Part shown: positions 6,535 to 14,669 of the stretch, piece after piece
Layout of the letters: each line of letters opens with the position of its first letter
Numbering within the stretch: the first letter of the stretch is position 1
Source: Bacteroidales bacterium
GTDB taxonomy: Bacteria; Bacteroidota; Bacteroidia; Bacteroidales; UBA4417
Length of the DNA stretch: 16,716 nucleotides
Assembly: GCA_025350385.1 (NCBI GenBank)
Contig: JANXXZ010000081.1
Span: 1 to 16,716 of the forward strand
Direction of reading: 5' to 3'
The notes under the pieces: generated by a model
What the model was told of the DNA's origin: nothing
Databases searched by the model: none
Seen by the model: only the letters and a program-made list of their open reading frames with translations
Made by a program: the position numbers and the translations under genes

Positions 6535-6713
6535 CGGACTGGGCAATCAATGAAAGTACCGACCCATTCCGGTTAATTAACGCACAGATCAGGTACTATT
6601 ATAAAATTGACCCGGCAACACTTGATGACACCCAATGGGCAATTTTATGGAACGATTTGCAGTGGATCAGGGAACAGGAGTTCAAACAAAGCCTTAATAA
6701 AATAAAGTTGTGA
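6211..6713 (+). CDS. Tail assembly chaperone, -1 frameshift fusion product (gpG-T analogue)
   Basis: Proposed join(6211..6528,6528..6713), 167 residues. After Lys106 the ribosome would slip back one base on A AAA AAG (6522-6528), continuing as V-I-A-D-W-A-I-N-E and ending at TGA 6711-6713. The added 61 residues include IDPATLDDTQWAILWNDLQW and a C-terminal basic helix. The extension frame has no ATG, GTG or TTG near its beginning (its first TTG is about 40 codons in) and is closed upstream by TGA at 6516-6518, while the zero frame ends at TAG 6532-6534, so shifting can happen only within 6519-6534. The coding look of this otherwise empty 175-nt gap and its exact fit before the tape measure (4-nt overlap) support the fusion. 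The 'T-like' part is expected to bind the tape measure. Confidence 0.85.
6522..6571 (+). other. Programmed -1 ribosomal frameshift signal
   Basis: Slippery heptamer A AAA AAG at 6522-6528 in the correct phase, the most efficient -1 site known in E. coli (as in dnaX). A 6-nt spacer (6529-6534) leads to a stem-loop: CGGACTGGG (6535-6543) pairs with CCCATTCCG (6563-6571) in eight of nine positions around a 19-nt loop. Heptamer, spacer and hairpin together match the standard stimulatory arrangement. Confidence 0.85.
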
Positions 6714-8461
6714 CCTTACGCGAGCTTAAATATGTGATCCTGGGCGACGATCAGCTCTCCGCTAAAATGAAAAAGATTAGCGGAGCATCTGACAATGCTA
6801 CCCGTGCCCTGGGGAATCATAGTGACAAGCTCAACACGCTTAAAAACAAGGTTAATGAAGCCGGAAATGCTGTGCCGGTGTTCGGGACGGCAATGAGTAA
6901 TATGGGATCCGTTGTTGCAGCCGTTGCCAATCCTATAACTATAGCCGCTGTTGTCGTAGGAAGCCTTAGTTTGGCAATGGCTAAAGGAGTAAAGGAAGCA
7001 TCGGCTTTTGAACTGGAGTTCCGTAAACTTCAAAACATTAACCTGGATAAAACCAAGGCCGAAATTGACGGCCTGAGGGAGCGCGTTCTCAACATGAGCT
7101 TAACCGGCGGTTTTGATCCAACCAAAACAAGCCGGGGAATTTTTGATATACAAAGTTTAACGGGCAATACGGGATTCGGATCTGATTACATTGTAAGGAA
7201 ACAATATAAATTTGCCCGTGCCGCCGGCGCCGACCCCAATGAGTATATAGCAGGTGCGGGAACCGCAATGAAGAATTATGGTTTTGGCGCCGAAAAACTT
7301 GATGAATATAATAAGTCAGCAATGGGTGCAATTGCGACCTCAAGACTGACTTACGAGGAGTTGGCGAGGGTTTCGGCCATATATGCTGGAGCTGCTTCAT
7401 CGGCAAATCAATCTTTTAACTCTGCCAATAAACTGATGTCGTTATTCAAGGCGAAAACAAACAGCGCTGAAGAGGCTGCAACATTGACAAAAACAGCATT
7501 TACTGACTTATTCAAGAAAGCTAACATTGATTCTTTCAAAGCCATCGGGATGGTACTATATGACCTTAAAGGCAACGCAAGACAAGCAGATCAGATAATG
7601 CTTGAGCTTAACGGGAAGTTTGGGGATAAAAAATCTGCAAAGGCTATGGATGAACTGCGTAATAAGTTCCAGGGATCAGAAGGCATTAATGCATTATTAT
7701 CAGTTGCTAAAGATCAAAGCGGCGCTTTACTTAATACTCTCAACACTTTTGATAAAGCCGGAGGCGGGCTTGAAAAAATGCTTAACACAGCAAAGAAGGA
7801 CATTAACGAGATTAACGACAGGATAAATAACCAGTTGAAAACATCCTGGGTAATGCTTGGAGAGGCAGTATTACCTATTTGGGTCAAGATAAAGAATGCG
7901 GTTTCCAATGCAATAGGACCCTTGGCCATTATGATGAAGAATGGCGGTTCATTTTGGGGAAGCTTTGCCGAATGGCAACGAATGAAAGGCTTTAATGAGC
8001 AATTGGATGCCTATTATGAAAAAGAATTGAAGAACGCTTCAAAAGGAAAGGAACTAAGGCCACAGGGTTTTTTAGATCTTCAACGGGGCTACCAGCAAAA
8101 ATATATGGAGGCCTTTAATATTGTGAATAAAGGGATAGGTGATGCCGAAACGCAGCGCCAAGCCCATCAGACCATGAGCGCTAACCAGGATTTAAGCCAG
8201 CTTCTTCAAAACAGCTACTATGGAGCTATTGGAATAGGAAAGCCCGGAGCTCGTAACCCAGATAAGGATCTTGAAAATAAGTTGAACAGCGTTTCCGGAG
8301 GTGGTGTGCGAAATGTAACAGTAACTATAAAATCGCTCATTGAGAACTTCACTATTGAGACAAACAATATTCACGCCGCCAATTCGGTAATAAAGAGCCA
8401 GGTTGAAAAGGTAATGGTTGAGGCCGTTGCCGGCAGTGAACAGATATTAGGCAGTAACTGA
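6710..8461 (+). CDS. Tail tape measure protein
   Basis: This is the longest gene in the window, directly after the frameshifted chaperone. It starts at GTG 6710, whose GTGA overlaps the TGA of the fusion product (4 nt), pointing to coupled translation. The 583 residues are mostly helical: an N-terminal coiled part (MKKISGASDNATRALGNHSD), a hydrophobic segment at about 68-95 (VVAAVANPITIAAVVVGSLSLAMA) typical of tape measures, long helices with Ala-rich repeats, and a C-terminal small domain (VRNVTVTIKSLIENFTIETN...VEAVAGSEQIL). It sets tail length and is ejected through the tube during DNA entry. With the usual ~1.5 angstrom per residue, the tail would be roughly 85-90 nm (a rule-of-thumb estimate). 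No lysozyme or peptidase motif was seen within it. Confidence 0.88.
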   Translation: MTLRELKYVILGDDQLSAKMKKISGASDNATRALGNHSDKLNTLKNKVNEAGNAVPVFGTAMSNMGSVVAAVANPITIAAVVVGSLSLAMAKGVKEASAFELEFRKLQNINLDKTKAEIDGLRERVLNMSLTGGFDPTKTSRGIFDIQSLTGNTGFGSDYIVRKQYKFARAAGADPNEYIAGAGTAMKNYGFGAEKLDEYNKSAMGAIATSRLTYEELARVSAIYAGAASSANQSFNSANKLMSLFKAKTNSAEEAATLTKTAFTDLFKKANIDSFKAIGMVLYDLKGNARQADQIMLELNGKFGDKKSAKAMDELRNKFQGSEGINALLSVAKDQSGALLNTLNTFDKAGGGLEKMLNTAKKDINEINDRINNQLKTSWVMLGEAVLPIWVKIKNAVSNAIGPLAIMMKNGGSFWGSFAEWQRMKGFNEQLDAYYEKELKNASKGKELRPQGFLDLQRGYQQKYMEAFNIVNKGIGDAETQRQAHQTMSANQDLSQLLQNSYYGAIGIGKPGARNPDKDLENKLNSVSGGGVRNVTVTIKSLIENFTIETNNIHAANSVIKSQVEKVMVEAVAGSEQILGSN

Positions 8462-9066
8462 TGAATAACATTAACCTTATAGAGCTTTACCAGCAGGTTT
8501 TCGGATACACGGGCATCCGGAAGCTTATCCCTGTTAATACGCTTGATACGGTTGAGCATCATACTGCCGATATGGCTGATGATTATAAAATCCCTGCCGG
8601 TAAATTTGATGAGCGTTCGGGCAGCCTGGGCACTCCGTACTTTATGCCTACCAAGCTGGATGATTTGTGGCTGCCTAATGAGCCGCTTGTTACCATAAAC
8701 GGGCAAAACACGATTGTAAAAACCGTGCTGGTCGGCATTAAGGGAACGGTAAAGGAACTCATAGGGAGCGATGATTACAGCATCAAGATACAAGGCATCA
8801 TTATCAATGAAAAGGACGATGATTACCCGGAAACAGAACTGCGTGCGCTCAGGACTATACTTGAGAAGCGCGATTCGGTTAAGGTGTTTAACCGGCTGCT
8901 CACCTTTTTTGGCATTGACCAGGTGGCGATTGAAGGTTATTCCTTCCCCGGAATTGAAGGCTACCAGCATATGCAACCGTACGAAATTACCTGCATAAGC
9001 GACTGGCCACTGGATCTTATACTGAAGGACCCCAAGAAACCAAACAATACCATAAACTACGAATAG
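8461..9066 (+). CDS. DUF6046-like tail protein between tape measure and hub
   Basis: The 201-residue protein starts in a TGATG overlap with the tape measure. Its C-terminal half (LRTILEKRDSVKVFNRLLTFFGIDQVAIEGYSF...PYEITCISDWPLDLI) resembles the Bacteroidota-phage family DUF6046. The pattern of a short beta/helix domain ending in '.P[YF]EI.C.SD.P' is how I recognise it, with moderate certainty. By Mu gene order the slot corresponds to gpN or a tube-baseplate adaptor, so a baseplate-hub or tube-initiator role is inferred. The N-terminal part (to about 80) is not recognised. It ends in a TAGTG overlap with the hub gene. Confidence 0.72.
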   Translation: MNNINLIELYQQVFGYTGIRKLIPVNTLDTVEHHTADMADDYKIPAGKFDERSGSLGTPYFMPTKLDDLWLPNEPLVTINGQNTIVKTVLVGIKGTVKELIGSDDYSIKIQGIIINEKDDDYPETELRALRTILEKRDSVKVFNRLLTFFGIDQVAIEGYSFPGIEGYQHMQPYEITCISDWPLDLILKDPKKPNNTINYE

Positions 9067-10016
9067 TGTTTACGCTCGACTGCCATATAACTGTGGGGAA
9101 TTACGTGTTTACGCACGTTAACCAGGTGCGTATTGACAGCGGACGTAAAAAGCTGGTTGATACCTGTGTAATACGGCTTCCGAGGCGATATAAGAGCAGC
9201 AACCTTACGGAGGTGATAAAGGAGGGCGACGAAGTAAACGTGCGCCTGGGATACAACGGACGCCTGTACGATGAGTTTGCCGGGTATATTATCAAGATCG
9301 GGTGCAATACCCCGGTTGAGATGGAGTGCGAGGACCGGATGTACAAGCTGAAACGGGCATCAGTGAAAGCAAAGAGTTGGAAGACTGTAAAGCTCCGTGA
9401 TATTATTGCTTACCTGGTACCGGGAAGTGTGGTTGAGGTTAACGATATCAGCCTGAGCAATTATACCATAAAGGGCTTGATTAATACCGCTAAGATACTT
9501 GAGTCGCTAAAGGACCAGTATAACCTTGATATCTACTACCGGCCTGACGGGAAGTTATACGTGGGAATCGGATATTGGGAAACGCAGAAGGTAAACACGG
9601 CGATCAATTATAACACGCAGCTCAATGTGGTAAGCCAGGACCTGAAGTTCCGCCGGGGAGATGCAGTGAGGGTGAAAGTTAAAATGATGAGCCACCAGCC
9701 TAACGGTAAGGTAATTAAATATGAGTTTGGCGATCCGGACGGGGAAGTACGTTCTCACCAGGAGTACAATATGAGCCTGGACGATATGAAGAAAATTGCA
9801 GAAACACGCATTGCGATGTTCAAGTTCGATGGGCTGGAAGGAAGTATGCAGGCATTCGGCGAACCATTTATAAGGCATGGCCAGGCGGTAACCATCCATG
9901 ATCCGTTACAGCCCGATCACGACGGCACATACCTCACAGATGCCGTGAATACAACGTTTGGGACCGGTGGCTTCAGGAGAGATATTTACCTGGGTAAAAA
10001 AGTAAGCAATGGCTGA
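9066..10016 (+). CDS. Baseplate hub protein (gpD/Mu gpP, gp27-like)
   Basis: The 316-residue protein begins with GTG at 9066, overlapping the upstream TAG by one base. The N-terminal beta domain (VNQVRIDSGRKKLVDTCVIRLP), then EGDEVNVRLGYNGRLYDEFAGYI and MECEDRMYKLKR, follows the gp27/VgrG-type hub fold that I associate with late-control D/Mu gpP proteins. The middle (LESLKDQYNLDIYYRPDGKLYVG) and the end (GQAVTIHDPLQPDHDGTYLTDAVNT) also fit. It would form the trimeric hub connecting the tube with the spike encoded by the next gene. It overlaps that gene by 8 nt. Confidence 0.8.
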   Translation: MFTLDCHITVGNYVFTHVNQVRIDSGRKKLVDTCVIRLPRRYKSSNLTEVIKEGDEVNVRLGYNGRLYDEFAGYIIKIGCNTPVEMECEDRMYKLKRASVKAKSWKTVKLRDIIAYLVPGSVVEVNDISLSNYTIKGLINTAKILESLKDQYNLDIYYRPDGKLYVGIGYWETQKVNTAINYNTQLNVVSQDLKFRRGDAVRVKVKMMSHQPNGKVIKYEFGDPDGEVRSHQEYNMSLDDMKKIAETRIAMFKFDGLEGSMQAFGEPFIRHGQAVTIHDPLQPDHDGTYLTDAVNTTFGTGGFRRDIYLGKKVSNG

Positions 10017-10530
10017 CGAATTCCGTAAAATATTGCTCGAAAAGATGAAAGCCCTGATGCCTGCCCAGGTACTGGTTGCCGAAGTTACCGCCGTTGACGA
10101 ACAGCAGCTGAGTTGCGATGTGAAACTGATTGATGACGAAACGGAGTTATTTGATATACGCCTGCTCCCGGCAATAGGTGAATCAGCCGCTTCAATAGTG
10201 CTGATCCCTGAAACCGGCAGCCTGGTACTTGTGGGGATCATAGCAAATATACCCAGCGCCAGTTATATGATTACCTGCCAGAAGGCCAGTAAGATCATAC
10301 TAAGGGGCGGATCGCTCGGCGGACTGGTGAAGGCTAAGGAACTGAAGAAGCAAATTGATAAAAACACAAATGTACTTCAGGCCATCATAAACGTATTAAC
10401 CGGAGCGCCCATACCCGAACCTGGTAACCAAGTGCCCAGCGCTTTGCAAACAGCGCTCAAATCAGCAGTAACCGGCAAACAACTTGCCGATTTAAAGGAC
10501 ATTGAAAATAAAACCGTAACACATGGTTGA
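10009..10530 (+). CDS. Baseplate spike, OB-fold (gpV/Mu gp45-like)
   Basis: The 173-residue protein has an OB-fold-like N-terminal domain (VLVAEVTAVDEQQLSCDVKL...DIRLLPAIGE...IVLIPETGSLVLVGIIANIPSASYMI), then a short beta repeat (SKIILRGGSLGGLVKAKEL) and a helical C-terminal part. This is the composition of the central spike of contractile tails, a trimer that tips the tube and pierces the outer membrane. The end ...KTVTHG carries only one His and no HxH iron-binding tip motif, so if there is an apex it may be a separate protein or lacks metal. It overlaps the hub gene by 8 nt and the gp25-like gene by 8 nt. Confidence 0.78.
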   Translation: MADEFRKILLEKMKALMPAQVLVAEVTAVDEQQLSCDVKLIDDETELFDIRLLPAIGESAASIVLIPETGSLVLVGIIANIPSASYMITCQKASKIILRGGSLGGLVKAKELKKQIDKNTNVLQAIINVLTGAPIPEPGNQVPSALQTALKSAVTGKQLADLKDIENKTVTHG

Positions 10531-10819
10531 GGTATTTGATATAGTGCTTCAGGATGATTTCGACCTTGCTGTGAATAACGGCGATTTTGAAACGGGGGAA
10601 AGCACGCTCAGGCATCATCAATGCCTGCTGCTGGCCGAACCGGGCAACCTGAAAATGACACCGGCCATGGGCGTTGGGGTCCGTTCGTTTATGAACGATG
10701 ATACCGAAGCTGAGGAGCTGAAGAAAGCAATTCAAATGAATTTTGAAGCTGACGGAATGACAATTCAAAAGCTGGAAGTTACCGGCAGGGATAACATAAA
10801 CATTGAAGCAACTTACTGA
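10523..10819 (+). CDS. Baseplate wedge protein (gpW/gp25-like, Mu gp46)
   Basis: A 98-residue acidic protein of the size of gp25-like wedge subunits. It shows the usual 'D-F-x-x-x-N-G-D-F' opening (QDDFDLAVNNGDFETGESTLRHHQCLLLAEPG) and the LKMTPAMGVGVRSFMNDD region, then an alternating helix-strand end (LKKAIQMNFEADGMTIQKLEVTGRDNINIEATY). It would sit at the sheath-proximal ring of the baseplate with the J-like protein. Its TGATG stop-start junction with the LysM gene suggests tightly coupled expression. Confidence 0.8.
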   Translation: MVEVFDIVLQDDFDLAVNNGDFETGESTLRHHQCLLLAEPGNLKMTPAMGVGVRSFMNDDTEAEELKKAIQMNFEADGMTIQKLEVTGRDNINIEATY

Positions 10820-12504
10820 TGTCGGATACAAGGCAAATAAAGACCATTAAAGTACAGGCGGGACAAACCATGCTTGATATTGCCGTTCAGGAATATGGCA
10901 CGGTTGAAGGCATTATCCTGGTTATGCAGGCAAATCCCGGATTAAGTGTAACAAGCACACTAACACCTGGACAGGAGTTGATTATCTGGAGCAATATGAC
11001 GGTTGACCTGGTGAGGGAAACTGTAAAGGTTGAGCCGTATGCATCGCAGCTGCAAAACTTGCTCATGCAATGGGCTCAACTTATAAATGCAAACGGGAAT
11101 AACAATACCCCCGTTGAGGGTCATTCCCGGTTGCATCCGATGATTAGCGCTCTTGATCATTCAGCTGCAACTGCGGGCGACAGAAATAAATATTTGCATA
11201 CAAACAAAATAACCGGCGCTATTGAATTTATCGAGGGCCCAACCGTGGCATTACCTACCGATTTCGGAATCTTCAAGGGCACCTGCGACTTATCAACTAG
11301 TCCGGGCATCCCAATTGCTGATGAATGGTGGAGTGCCACGGAAACCGGAACTTATTTTAATTTCGGGGGCGTGGTGGTTTCGACACTTGCCGGGACATTC
11401 AATTATATAAAGTGGACACAGGCTACCACATCCTGGAGTCTGGAGACAGTGGCTATCAATATGAACGCGGCCATCATTCCGAGGGTAGTTGATGGTTTAT
11501 TAGACTTTTTTGTTGATGGAAATTTGCAAATTGGGGCGAAGCCGTATGCTACTAAAAAGGTAACTGATCCAGGGTTTGCTTATTTATATTCTGATGCGGA
11601 TGCAATCCCTTCTTTTTATACAAATAACCTGTTTCTTGATGGAAATTTTCATGCTTGCACGCTTTATTCAAGAGGAACTTCGGGTGCGGGTAGTAGTTCA
11701 ATGGCAATACTTGATAGTTATACATTGCTTTTAGATGTTTATGACTCTTATTATCGCAGGTTACGGAGTCGGATAGAACTAGATCAGGGTTTGAATAAAT
11801 TGCTTATTCAATGTAGTAATACTCCTGATGGAGAGTATGAAAAATGTGCGCCGATTAGAATAGGTTCTCCCCCTGTCAGACCTTGTACATATTTTCATGG
11901 AGAATATATTGAGATTGATGATTTCAACCAACGTTTTGATATAAACTTTACCAAGATCAGGCACAATAAGTTATCTGAGGGAATCTTATATCTAAACGGC
12001 TTCAAAGAGGAAGGTGTTTACGATCCGCAGGGGGCGGCCACATATATAGGCTCCTCAAGGCAACTGATGGAGTGGTATGAAGACGCCACTGCCGAAGGTG
12101 ACGCCGGGCAAACAAGCCTTTATGCTTTTGAAATTCCGGCAAATACTATATGTAACCTAGGCCAAAAGCTGGTTATTGAATTCACGGGTGTAGCTGATGC
12201 GGAAGATACATTTAAATATCTGGAGGTGTTTTTTGCAGGCAATAGTTTGGGCTCATATTTATTTACAAGCGCCGGATCAACATGGACAAAAAAAATAACA
12301 ATTATCCGTTCAAACACATCAAATGTAAGGGTTACCGATATTGGGACAATTAATAATTTATCCGGAGCCATGTATTCGGAATTTTCGGGAATTGATTTTG
12401 TCAATCCGATTGCAATTGAATTGTTTGGAAATGCTTTCGGTCTCAGGAGTTATATTACCGCAAAAATGGGCTATATTGAATGGAAACCAAACAATGGCAC
12501 GTAA
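10819..12504 (+). CDS. LysM-domain baseplate protein fused to a fibre-like region
   Basis: The 561-residue protein begins with a LysM domain (about residues 10-57, QAGQTMLDIAVQEYG...MQANPG...LTPGQELII), as in small baseplate LysM proteins. It then continues with fibre-like modules. The first is around 105-150 (HPMISALDHSAATAGDRNKYLH); the second, about 150-215 (FKGTCDLSTSPGIPIADEWW...FNFGGVVVS...WSLETVAIN), resembles repeat domains of Bacteroidota tail fibres. A Tyr/Asn-rich stretch with low GC follows, and a C-terminal beta-sandwich-like part (~425-561, YAFEIPANTICNLGQKLVIEFTG). The upstream gp25-like and downstream J-like genes are normal baseplate members, so the extension is an insertion in the middle of the baseplate operon. 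It may place a receptor-binding arm on the baseplate, but no catalytic motif was found. The split into a separate LysM protein plus fibre would need a stop; none is present. Confidence 0.72.
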   Translation: MSDTRQIKTIKVQAGQTMLDIAVQEYGTVEGIILVMQANPGLSVTSTLTPGQELIIWSNMTVDLVRETVKVEPYASQLQNLLMQWAQLINANGNNNTPVEGHSRLHPMISALDHSAATAGDRNKYLHTNKITGAIEFIEGPTVALPTDFGIFKGTCDLSTSPGIPIADEWWSATETGTYFNFGGVVVSTLAGTFNYIKWTQATTSWSLETVAINMNAAIIPRVVDGLLDFFVDGNLQIGAKPYATKKVTDPGFAYLYSDADAIPSFYTNNLFLDGNFHACTLYSRGTSGAGSSSMAILDSYTLLLDVYDSYYRRLRSRIELDQGLNKLLIQCSNTPDGEYEKCAPIRIGSPPVRPCTYFHGEYIEIDDFNQRFDINFTKIRHNKLSEGILYLNGFKEEGVYDPQGAATYIGSSRQLMEWYEDATAEGDAGQTSLYAFEIPANTICNLGQKLVIEFTGVADAEDTFKYLEVFFAGNSLGSYLFTSAGSTWTKKITIIRSNTSNVRVTDIGTINNLSGAMYSEFSGIDFVNPIAIELFGNAFGLRSYITAKMGYIEWKPNNGT

Positions 12505-12553
12505 TCTTTAGTTGAAATTGCAGTAAAGAACGATTTTAAAACATCATTAAAGA

Positions 12554-13378
12554 ATGGCAAGGAGTGTAGAAACAATTTATGCGATCATCGTAGCTGAAAA
12601 AGAGGCTAACTCAGCGCTCGACGGGTTAACATCCAGTAGCGCTACGGCAATCTGGAGGCTATGGGCCTGGGTAACGGCGGCGGCTATGTTTACTGTTGAA
12701 ACGCTGTTTGACCTGTTCAGGGCAGAGATGGATATGCTCCTGGAAACAAAGAAGCCGGGTACGTTGCTATGGTATCAGGCAATGTGTAAAAGCTTCCAGT
12801 TCGGGGATGCGCTCAGCTGGAATAACATGACCTATGCTTATGCAACAATTGACGAAACAAAAAAGATCGTAAAGCAATGTTCCGTTACCGAAGGCTATAA
12901 CGGGCTGGTAGTGAAAGTAGCGGCTGAGGCAGGAGGAGAGCTGGTGCAACTGACAACTGAACAGGAAGAAGCCTTTGCCTCGTATGTTGCAACCCGGAAG
13001 TATGCCGGGACCAAGGTTGTAATAGTGAACTCAGCTGCGAACAAGCTATGGATTGAGGCTGAGGTGTTTTATAATGCCCTGGTGATATTGCCTGACGGGT
13101 CGCGGATAAGCGATTCAAGTAGGCCGGTGGAAGTTGCTATAAACAATTACCTCCGTAACCTGCCGTTCAATGGCCGGTTAAAGAGATCGGCAATTATTGA
13201 GGCCATGCTGGCTGTAGAGGGAGTACTGGATGTGAACGTAAGCAAACTGGCTCATAAATACGGCGCTAACGCTTATGAGGATATTGATGTAAGTCATGTT
13301 CCGGAGAGCGGTTACTATAAGGTTGATACTGATCACACGCTTGTTAACTGCATTGATTATAACCCGACTGAGGACTAA
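12554..13378 (+). CDS. Baseplate J-like protein (Mu gp47-like, short form)
   Basis: The 274-residue protein has the J-like layout: an N-terminal helix pair (IYAIIVAEKEANSALDGLTS), a strongly hydrophobic helical region (TAIWRLWAWVTAAAMFTVETLFDLF), the GTLLWYQAMCKSFQFGDAL block, beta strands in the middle (KQCSVTEGYNGLVVKVA), and a C-terminal helical/beta part with RLKRSAIIEAMLAVEGVLDVNV. It is shorter than typical P2 gpJ or Mu gp47, a form common in Bacteroidota phages. It would build baseplate wedges with the I-like and gp25-like proteins. It starts 50 nt after the LysM-fibre gene, the largest gap in this block, and joins the next gene at TAATG. Confidence 0.78.
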   Translation: MARSVETIYAIIVAEKEANSALDGLTSSSATAIWRLWAWVTAAAMFTVETLFDLFRAEMDMLLETKKPGTLLWYQAMCKSFQFGDALSWNNMTYAYATIDETKKIVKQCSVTEGYNGLVVKVAAEAGGELVQLTTEQEEAFASYVATRKYAGTKVVIVNSAANKLWIEAEVFYNALVILPDGSRISDSSRPVEVAINNYLRNLPFNGRLKRSAIIEAMLAVEGVLDVNVSKLAHKYGANAYEDIDVSHVPESGYYKVDTDHTLVNCIDYNPTED

Positions 13379-13878
13379 TGTACGAACTGAACTTTACGAA
13401 ACTGATCACTGACCTGCTGGCCTGGTTCCTGCGGAAACCGGTTCAGCTTGCCTGGCTTGAATGTCTCTTAAAGCCGCTGGCTGATTTGCATGCTTTGTTT
13501 ACTTCCGTCAGAACTAACATGCTTTTCGATGCTAATATAACCGGCCAGGTGTGTTACCTGGAATACGCGCTAAACTCAAAAGTTTACAATGACGGCTCCC
13601 TCCGGACTATTTACATTACCGACGACTCCTATATACCGCAGGATGTTTACCTGTATCAGAAACTGGAGCTGGAGGATGAAACTTACATTTTCAATGCTAA
13701 GGAGCTTGAGGATGATACTTACCTGTTCAACAGCCATGAGGGATCAGGAGGATATGACTTTGTAGTACACATACCAACAGCCCTCACGAGCTGGATGGCA
13801 ACACACAACGATTACTTTATCGCGCTGATAAAAAAATACAAGATGGCCGGGCCGTCATTCAAAGTACAATACTATTGA
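13378..13878 (+). CDS. Baseplate/tail protein (gpI/Mu gp48-like)
   Basis: The 166-residue protein starts in a TAATG overlap with the J-like gene, the usual J-I order. The N-terminal pattern (LAWFLRKPVQLAWLECLLKPLADLHALF, then VCYLEYALN) and the YITDDSYIPQDVYLY block fit a short I-like wedge protein that connects the baseplate with the tail fibres. Residues around 97-120 contain a near tandem repeat (ELEDETYIFNAK/ELEDDTYLFNSH) encoded by two adjacent 36-nt units, 13666-13737. The C-terminus (FVVHIPTALTSW...YFIALIKKYKMAGPSFKVQYY) is a globular beta/helix tail as in related proteins. Confidence 0.75.
   Translation: MYELNFTKLITDLLAWFLRKPVQLAWLECLLKPLADLHALFTSVRTNMLFDANITGQVCYLEYALNSKVYNDGSLRTIYITDDSYIPQDVYLYQKLELEDETYIFNAKELEDDTYLFNSHEGSGGYDFVVHIPTALTSWMATHNDYFIALIKKYKMAGPSFKVQYY
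13666..13737 (+). repeat. Near-tandem 36-nt duplication inside the I-like gene
   Basis: Copy 1 13666-13701 and copy 2 13702-13737 encode the 12-residue units ELEDETYIFNAK and ELEDDTYLFNSH. Most DNA differences are at third positions or give conservative changes, so the duplication is not recent or is under selection for the repeat. Confidence 0.7.
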
Positions 13879-13881
13879 GGT

Positions 13882-14649
13882 ATGAACAAGATCATAAATG
13901 ATTTTACACGCGGGTTCTCATTGAAAAATGATGACTTCCGTTTTATTGACGCAGCTGTGAGGCTTGCGTTAAATGACATCTGCACTGCGTTAGGGTCCAA
14001 TTCCTTTATACTGCATGGATGCGTTGTTTCTATAAATGGCACAACTTGCTCAGTAACTGAGGGTGCTATATTTTTTGACACAGAGATATGGCACGTAGCG
14101 GCACATACTTTCACGGTTCCTGATCCGCTTGCCGACGCCCCGTACTGGTGCTTTACAGTTAGTTATGACTTTACGGGCGCAAAGCTGGATAAGGACCTGG
14201 TAAGCCATGATACCTACCAGCTGCGCAAGGCTGTAGGGTATGCAACCAATGCCGCAGCGGGCACTGTTGCAGCTGTGCAAATGGATGCGATGCCTGCTAT
14301 GATGGATGTACTGCTTGTGCGGTCATATTCGCAGGCCGTTAATGTAGTTTACCCTAACAACCCGACTGAGGGAACGGTGAACATAATTAAAATGATTGGA
14401 ATAGTTACGCTCAGGGGCGATTTGACGCAGACTATTGACGGAGGTGGATTCACACAACTATTCACGGTTCCTCAGGGGTTCAGGTTGAACGCCAAGCTGG
14501 CCGGGATAGCCTATGCAGAAAAATTGTCGGATAATTCCTCAATAATGGTGTATTGGAAGCTGAATGCAGACGGTAAGTTTTACGTTAAGGCATCGCCGAT
14601 GATAACTGAGGGGGTGAAGCTATTTGTTAATATAAGTTACCCGGTTTAA
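13882..14649 (+). CDS. Distal tail / fibre-attachment protein
   Basis: The 255-residue protein follows the I-like gene by 3 nt, where Mu carries fibre genes. Its N-terminus (GFSLKNDDFRFIDAAVRLALNDIC, then FILHGCVVS) resembles the baseplate-attachment part of Bacteroidota phage fibre proteins. The remainder is beta-rich and low in charge (YPNNPTEGTVNIIKM...TVPQGFRLNAKL). The C-terminus (SMITEGVKLFVNISYPV-like) is short and hydrophobic as in fibre or collar modules. No catalytic motif was found. It most likely links fibres to the baseplate; a role as the proximal part of a fibre is inferred from order and texture only. Confidence 0.62.
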   Translation: MNKIINDFTRGFSLKNDDFRFIDAAVRLALNDICTALGSNSFILHGCVVSINGTTCSVTEGAIFFDTEIWHVAAHTFTVPDPLADAPYWCFTVSYDFTGAKLDKDLVSHDTYQLRKAVGYATNAAAGTVAAVQMDAMPAMMDVLLVRSYSQAVNVVYPNNPTEGTVNIIKMIGIVTLRGDLTQTIDGGGFTQLFTVPQGFRLNAKLAGIAYAEKLSDNSSIMVYWKLNADGKFYVKASPMITEGVKLFVNISYPV

Positions 14650-14669
14650 ACAACATAAATACCAACGAG

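Noticed and set aside
6535..6709. Independent small gene between the chaperone and tape measure
   Set aside because: The coding frame here has no ATG, GTG or TTG near its beginning and is bounded by a stop at 6516; reading it as the frameshift extension explains it better.
8371..8976. 201-codon minus-strand frame opposite the DUF6046-like gene
   Set aside because: It mirrors the + strand gene almost end to end and shows no domain; treated as a shadow frame.
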